From the NCBI GenBank assembly GCA_959347315.1, contig OY365810.1:29564924-29628923 (forward strand): a DNA stretch of 64,000 nt, given 5' to 3'. This document shows positions 58,171 through 64,000 of the stretch, one piece after another. Below the pieces are notes generated by a model. That model searched no databases and had not been told where the DNA came from. It worked only from the letters and a program-made list of their open reading frames with translations. Numbering within the stretch: the stretch's first letter is position 1; every line of letters starts with the position of its first letter. The DNA comes from Bimastos eiseni. Lineage: Eukaryota > Annelida > Clitellata > Crassiclitellata > Lumbricidae. A program made the position numbers and the translations under genes.

Positions 58171-60104
58171 AAGCCTAGACTATTGTATGCTATGCACACG
58201 GTGAGACGCTGACACACGGATGTCCTGGTGTTTTCTAATCGTCCCTTGGACACAACATTAATTATGCATACATTCACAACTTAGTTGCATTAATGACTTG
58301 TATTTTTCTGAGCCTAGGTCAGATTTTCTTGGAGTCACGTACTCGCACTAAATGAATAACTGGTTAATGATTATGTCCTCAATCTCCTCATTTGTATCAT
58401 CTATCCAGCATAGTCTTGGTCTGCCTTTACTTCGTTTTCTTTGAATCATGTAGTGTATTGTGTAAAATTGAATTTAATATTGTTTAATAATTCAATTGCA
58501 AGCTACATTTTGGTGTACAGACGATACATGAGCATGTTATGATAGACATTGATTGTTGATTACAGTGAAAACTATGAATTCATGTAACATAAAGCATCCT
58601 ATGTATGAATGTCTGACTTATGAGACCATCCTGGATTTGGTCAGCAAGGGCATTCTCTCTACCTGTGACTCGGTTGTCCCAACCATTGGTATCTTTGTTG
58701 AACGACTTTGTCTACCTTGTATTATTGTGTTATAATAATAATGTGTTATTGTGTTATTGTCTTATGTCATCATTTTAATTATTATCTTCTGCATTCTTGA
58801 AAGCCCTGCGATCGATCTTCTGCAGCCAGATTATTTCTGCCATAGTAATTCTATTCTCGTCGTGAATTATATTATCAATTATAATATATTATTATAGATT
58901 ATTATTATTATTATATATTATTACATTATATTATCAAACAATCTGATCATCCCTACAGGAAAATTAGTCGTATCGTCATCTCATCTATTTTATCTTCCAA
59001 ATTTTCTTTCTCAATTCTCTGCCTCTCCATACCATGCTCATTATTCAATAATGCTTGTGAGGTGCATGCTGTTTATGCCTTTATTGTGCCTTTCTTTTTT
59101 GTTACTGCCATCTGGGCTTACAAATTGCTTGTATGAATCTGGCTTATGAGTAAGTAAGGGTTAGGGCAAGTATTAAAGCAAGTATTGACTTTATTTAACT
59201 GCCTGCAAAAGCACAGCAGGATCATCAGACCGGAACAATTTAGTATTGTGCAATCACAAAATAATCCTAATAAAAGTCATGAGGGAGTAAAGAGAAAGTA
59301 AGCAATAGGAATGGATTCATTTGCATAGCATACGGCTGAGACGTAATGTAATGTAAAGCACATTTAGGCAGATGTCAAAGGTGATGTGACCATGGCTGTC
59401 CAAGAGCTCTAAATAGCCACAGCAGCAGCAGCAGCCATTAAATGCCACTGTGGCTGTCTGTTTGTCGGCCACAGTTGGTCTTTATTCCCAGATGTCGACT
59501 GATAATTATTACTTCGTTATTATCTGGTGAATATTGCAAGGCATTGGGTTTCATTAGAAGCAAATGATTCAGATGGTGACATGAGACCATCAACAGATCT
59601 ATTTTCTTTTGCAAAAAAACGTCAGGATGGAGGATTTGACGTTGCTTGGAAGAAGCCACACAAGATGTTCGATACACGGCATCCTTAAAGAGGCCAATTT
59701 ATTATGCGATGCTTTGTCCTTTCCCTTTCACCTGCATATTCTGCTTGCAGCTTCCGATTTTCCATCTCTCAAGTTAAAAACAGATTCAGCAGAAGACGTA
59801 TTGCCTGCCTCTGTCTTTTCATGTATTGGCTGTGTTGAAATGATGCCTGATAAAAAAAATAGTAGGTAATGTAACAGTGGACACGTGCTCTGTGAGGGTA
59901 ATGTAGCACTTCCTGTCTGTTCCATATTAGGGCAAAGCTCAATCCACCAACTAGCATAATAGGTGGAGAGTTCTTTCTGCTAGTCAGAATTTGTTTACGT
60001 TTTTTCATCCGGGAAACTTCAGTGGCAGCTGTTACCGAAATTGTTTGTGACCCTCTTAGGTTTACCTAACAGATGCCTGCAGATTTGTGTCTAACTGTGA
60101 AGAC
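58171..60104. other. intergenic/intronic, no gene seen
   Basis: Contains a TTAT/ATTATA-rich stretch at 58860-58935 and a CAGCAGCAG run near 59420. The frames at 59438-59677 and 59609-59869 overlap on opposite strands and show no domain. Confidence 0.45.
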
Positions 60105-60175
60105 TGCCTGCCTGCCTTCCCTGTCTGCCTTCCACGCCGGCCTGCTCTGCCTGCTTGCTTGCCAGTTGCCAATTT
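60105..60175. repeat. CTGCCTTC-type tandem
   Basis: CCTGCCTGCCTTCC / GTCTGCCTTCC units. A longer array of the same kind is at 62225-62400. Confidence 0.8.
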
Positions 60176-60569
60176 GTAAATGCGGAGATGGACTGTAAGA
60201 GGGGCATTTCTCCTACCCCACCCCGCCGTCTATGGCGCTGCAGAAGAAACCGATCGATGGTGACGCAGGAGAACCAAGAAACAAATTAAAACATGAAACA
60301 CTTGAAAAGTTTTTATAATTCATGCATGAGAGTATAGAGGCAATTAGTCAAATTAAATTGACATAATCATAATTAATAGGCAGATATAATGAGCACAGTT
60401 TCGGTTCCAGGTAAATTGCCCCATGGTCAGACATTTGAAGTATAGATAGACATGTCAATGTTAGCCCATAATATCCTTCAGATGTAGGCCTATGGACCTA
60501 GTGTAACTGTTAGAAGCAGTAAGTGTCCTTCAGTCTGAGACGGGAATCAAATTAAATGAAGGGATAGTG

Positions 60570-60800
60570 AATTATCTCCAATTTAGTGACAGTGTTGGCT
60601 CCTGTAGAGCTACAGGATATGAACTAAAAAGTTAGACACCGATTGATGAACGCAGAGAAAAATCAAATAATGGTGATTGGAAAGACCAAACAGACAACCA
60701 GGGCCGTATAGTCAGTATGAGGAAAGACGAGCCGAGTACCTCGGCATAACTCTCAAGACAAAGCAAGAGTCAGACGAGGCAAGCCAATTCTTAATTCAAC
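60570..60800 (+). mobile_element. LINE reverse-transcriptase fragment
   Basis: Broken frames read NAEKNQIMVIGKTKQTTRAV and then, after a frameshift, LGITLKTKQESDEASQ, the segment after the catalytic box of RTE/L2-like reverse transcriptases ('LNxxKTxxMxx..' to 'YLGxxL'). Only ~230 bp are recognisable. Confidence 0.6.
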
Positions 60801-61359
60801 ATGAAAATTAAGTAATAGTGTAAACGGTAATTGAATATTTTATTATTATCTGGCTTCTTCTACAAGCATCTGACTAAAAATTAATCATTATAATTTCTAT
60901 ATACTCTGCTGATCTTTAAGTTTATGTACAAAGGCAATCTACATGGCAACGGAACTAGTTAATAGAGTTTCAAATCCTCATTTTGCTTTCCTTGATAAGA
61001 GACGGTAATCGAAAGTTATGAGGCCTAAACGATAATAACTTTCGCTCAAGGTCCCTACACAGTAACTCCGTTTTGGAAGAAAACTGCACCTATCCAGATA
61101 ATAACTATCTGTGTTTAAATTTAAAAAAATTATACTAAATTTATTTAAGAATAGCTTTGAACAGCTAAGGAGCCTAGGATTAGAATACTTGACTACAGAA
61201 CAAGAAAATGTTTCTATTGATTAGCGGCTCCAAACGTCTTTGAACCAGGACATAATCCTGGCACTGCACAGAAATATCCTTCGTAAGTTATCAATTGTAA
61301 CTTACAACGCTAACAAATTGATACATTTTACACGCTTGCGTGGGTCGCTTGGCCTGTAA

Positions 61360-61520
61360 TCTGTTGATCGGTTGATACGGCTGTGCGCGCGTGGGTCTGT
61401 TGATCGGTTGATGCTGCTGTGCAAGCGTGGGTCTGTTGATCGGTTGATGCTGCTATTCGCGCGTGAGTCTGTTGATCGGTTGATGCTGCTGTGCAAGCGT
61501 GGGTCTGCTGATCGGTTTAT
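61360..61520. repeat. 36-bp minisatellite, four copies plus a partial
   Basis: Units at 61390, 61426, 61462 and 61498 (last cut short) contain GGTCTGTTGATCGGTTGATG. As 36 is divisible by three, a periodic minus-strand frame (RSTDPRLHSSIN) results; I do not regard it as a gene. Confidence 0.92.
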
Positions 61521-61859
61521 TGGGCGACTATTGTACACTTGAGTGCAGAAACCTTGGGCTATAACGGTTTAAAATGCGCGTAGACCTAATTACTTGCTTA
61601 CGCCAATGTGAATGAGTTAAAGTGCATTAGAATGACAACTGATGTCTCTGAGCCATTTGATATCAGCTGACTAGCAAACCATATAATGCTCATGTAATTG
61701 CACCATAATGAAAACATGTGTGCCCCTCGACCTCATAAGTTGTAGAAAGTGCAGGGGCACGTGCTTCGGCAAGTCATAAGGTGTGGGGGCCACTGAATAC
61801 ATCCCATAATTACTCATAATTACTTTAACGTTGTCATCTTTCGGATGTGCAAATACTAT

Positions 61860-62150
61860 ATTCATTCATTTATTCATTCATTACGATTTATATAGCGCCG
61901 CTTCAAGGCTACTACTCAGGAGCGCTTACGACACCAGCACGGCTAAAAAGAACAGTTTTAAGGCGAGGATAAAATGAGTCTGAGTGGACCCGGTACACTC
62001 AAAGTATAGTAACAGAGATCTCAAAGATAGGCAGGGGCAAGACCTAGCAAGGATCGCCATACCAAAGAGGTGATACGGTACGAGATTCGCTGCAGTCAAT
62101 ACCTCAGAGCAAAAAGTAAAAACTACCAGGAACGTTCCGCCTAATTTAAT
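61860..62150 (-). mobile_element. CR1/L2-like LINE, RT tail and 3' end
   Basis: Reversed: a frame with TFLVVFTFCSEVLT...LALKLFFLA resembles the last residues of the reverse transcriptase, followed by the GGCGCTATATAAAT signature and a (ATGA)n tail, seen as TTCATTCATTTATTCATTCA at 61861-61880. Confidence 0.65.
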
Positions 62151-62224
62151 TGCTGAGGTGCCGGCGGCTCTCCAGGAGGTGCAGGAACGGCGTTCCGGTT
62201 CGTTCCGGCTGAAATTGACCACTG

Positions 62225-62400
62225 CTGCCTGCCCCGTCTTTTCTCCCTGCTTGCCTTCTTTGCCCGTCTTCCCTGGCTGCCCTCTCTGCCTGCCGTATCT
62301 ACCTGCCTTCCCTACCTGCCTTCTCTGCCTGCCGTCCCTGCCTGTCTTCCCTGCCTGTCTTCACTGCCTGCTTTCTATGGCTGGCTGCCTGCCTCTCATC
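62225..62400. repeat. CCTGCCTTCCC-type minisatellite
   Basis: Irregular tandem of CCTGCCTTCCCTGCCTGTCT-like units. The Cys/Leu/Pro-rich frame through it is an artefact. Confidence 0.85.
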
Positions 62401-62483
62401 ATATCCGCTTTTCTGCCCGGTGTAGTAGGCCAAATACACCGGCCTCGCTTTGTAACTTACTGCCGTTCGAGTTCATTAAATGA

Positions 62484-62507
62484 ATATATATATATATATA
62501 TATATTT
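62484..62507. repeat. (AT)n microsatellite
   Basis: Short AT run following GAATATATAT. Confidence 0.85.
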
Positions 62508-62519
62508 TTAGCCATCGCA

Positions 62520-64000
62520 CTCGGATTAGTGTATAAACTGTTTCATAGGACGTCTTAGTGGTCTGTCATCATTGCATCTGGGAGTTGAGTTTTGCATGTA
62601 GTAGGGACGGTCTGCTTGGTTGGTAGGGCATGACTGCCTGTAGATGTTTACAGGGTGAGGTATCTTGCAATTCTGTGTACCTCGCTGTGAGTGGCACACA
62701 GAGTAGCAAATGTGTATGTTAAGTAATTGAATTGACTGTCAGAGAAGTCTGTTCCTCTCTTTTTTACGTCATGGATGGGTGAATCCAGAGTTTAACCAAA
62801 ACAGCTTACGACAACAAAGGCGCTTGCAACATCAGCCATTATCTGGCCTCTATTTTTCATCTCCCATAATCATTATCATTCTTAATTGAGTACTTGACTC
62901 TCGTTATTATTTTCACCTGCTTAGATTTTCTTAGATTCTCTGATCCTGGGAATATAGGTAATACTTACACTGTCTTCAGTCTTCATGCGACCTCTTCCTT
63001 CAACTTCTCAACCCCTCAGTTGCAGGTTATTAATGCTGTAATTCCTTTTGTCTTCCTGTGCACCATTTTTCCTTGATACGAAAGAGGGCATTTCCTCCCA
63101 ATCCATTTCTTCCATTTCTCGTTTTCCACCAGAAATTATGTCTTTGCTTTTAAATTCTGCCAGTTGCATTTTCTAGTAAGCACATTAAAAAAAATTAAAG
63201 CTATGAAATTAGATATTAGTTTCTAGTCCATTGTTTTATTGTCATAAAATCATATTTTTCTTTCATGATCATTAGTATGATATTTTTAACTTTGCCATTT
63301 TGGCAGTTGGCTTTGGCATTTTATCAGAAATGTTGGCAAACTTGGCAAACCTGTTGTGTCCTCTATTGCCTTCAATTTATTTACTGCATATTGTTTCATA
63401 TTTGGCATTCTTTGATGCTTATCAACTAAATCATCTGATTATTTATAGGTACAGCACATTGTCGATTATTGAAATAAACGATACCGATTATGTGGCGGAT
63501 TATTTAAACATTTTGTAAGTCAAAATTCTTTTTTGTGAAACATAGACCTACTATTGCAAGGCGAGCACTTGTGTTGCTTCCTGTGCTCTCCGAAATGAAA
63601 ATGCCTCTGGTTGTTATATACTGCAAAGTAAATTAACACACAATTGTAGCCTACGTTTGCACAGATTTTTCAAACAGGAAATTTTTTTTAATGGTTTTTT
63701 TACTTCATACTTATTGTTTTGTTCTCAGACATCGTTGAATTTCGAAGGTGATGTACTGTGTACCAATGTTTCAAAGGTGCCTAGCAAGTAGCATAGCGCT
63801 GAATATAAATAAATAAAAAAGAGAAACAAAACATAGTTTTTTGTGCTTTTTTCATTTTGTAGTGATTATTGTACAAAAAGCAAATTAATTTGTTTCATCC
63901 TGTTATCTGGCCACATTGGGACGTTGCTAGGTGGACAAACCGGTACATGGTATTGTCAAACCATCTGGCGAGTGGCGAGTCACCCAAGCAAAGAAATATT
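62520..64000. other. window end, no gene seen
   Basis: AT-rich DNA. The frames at 62894-63076 and 63300-63518 have hydrophobic stretches but no start context, domain or splice support. If the receptor gene continues, this would be intron. Confidence 0.45.

Noticed and set aside
59438..60008. Overlapping frames on both strands
   Set aside because: No domain, no splice signals in agreement with the receptor phase.
61302..61538. Minus frame with repeated RSTDPRLHSSIN
   Set aside because: 36-bp minisatellite keeps frame by its length; no start context or domain.

Overview
This window is eukaryotic nuclear DNA from an animal. Genes are split by GT-AG introns that keep the reading frame. Products include metazoan-type regulators (a KLF10/11-type zinc-finger factor, an Additional-sex-combs-like Polycomb factor) and an immunoglobulin-superfamily receptor. 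Gene-poor spans are packed with decayed LINEs, tRNA-derived SINEs, hAT-type miniature elements and micro/minisatellites. The AT-rich composition and the repeat style suggest a non-vertebrate, probably aquatic invertebrate. I cannot fix the phylum from sequence alone. There are no CRISPR arrays, operons or other prokaryotic features.

Layout. (1) 823-3960, + strand: a three-exon KLF10/11 (TIEG)-like gene with a SIN3-interaction-like motif and three C2H2 fingers. (2) 3961-9049: its 3' flank, an old LINE scrap and a hAT-type miniature element with near-perfect 8-bp target duplication. (3) 9050-16517, + strand: a seven-exon ASXL gene (DEUBAD domain, very long low-complexity last exon, C-terminal degenerate PHD-like Cys motif). 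(4) 16518-21155: no gene seen; LINE remnant and a small MITE. (5) 21156-22007, - strand: an intronless SPSB3-like SPRY/SOCS-box gene, with 44 tandem CAGA units about 370 bp upstream of its start. (6) 26080-26712, - strand: an intronless RBM18-like RRM gene. (7) 26713-30813: two decayed LINEs of different types. (8) 30814-56614 and probably onwards, + strand: the 5' part of an Ig-domain cell-surface receptor most like DCC/neogenin/protogenin (signal-peptide exon, Ig1 exon, Ig2 in two exons). A roughly 20.3-kb intron in this gene holds most of the window's mobile-element load. (9) 56615-64000: a 200-N assembly gap, SINE, LINE scraps and minisatellites; no further exon recognised.

The five genes act in separate processes: KLF repression via SIN3, ASXL/BAP1 deubiquitination of H2A, SPSB3 as a Cullin-5 substrate adaptor, RBM18 RNA binding, and receptor signalling. 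No functional clustering is evident. The most unusual material is non-coding. There is a pair of fold-back elements whose arms are short tandem repeats and whose core is a shared 'AGCTGGATTGATGAAAA' minisatellite. There are also several hAT-type non-autonomous families whose exact ends can be read from 8-bp target-site duplications.
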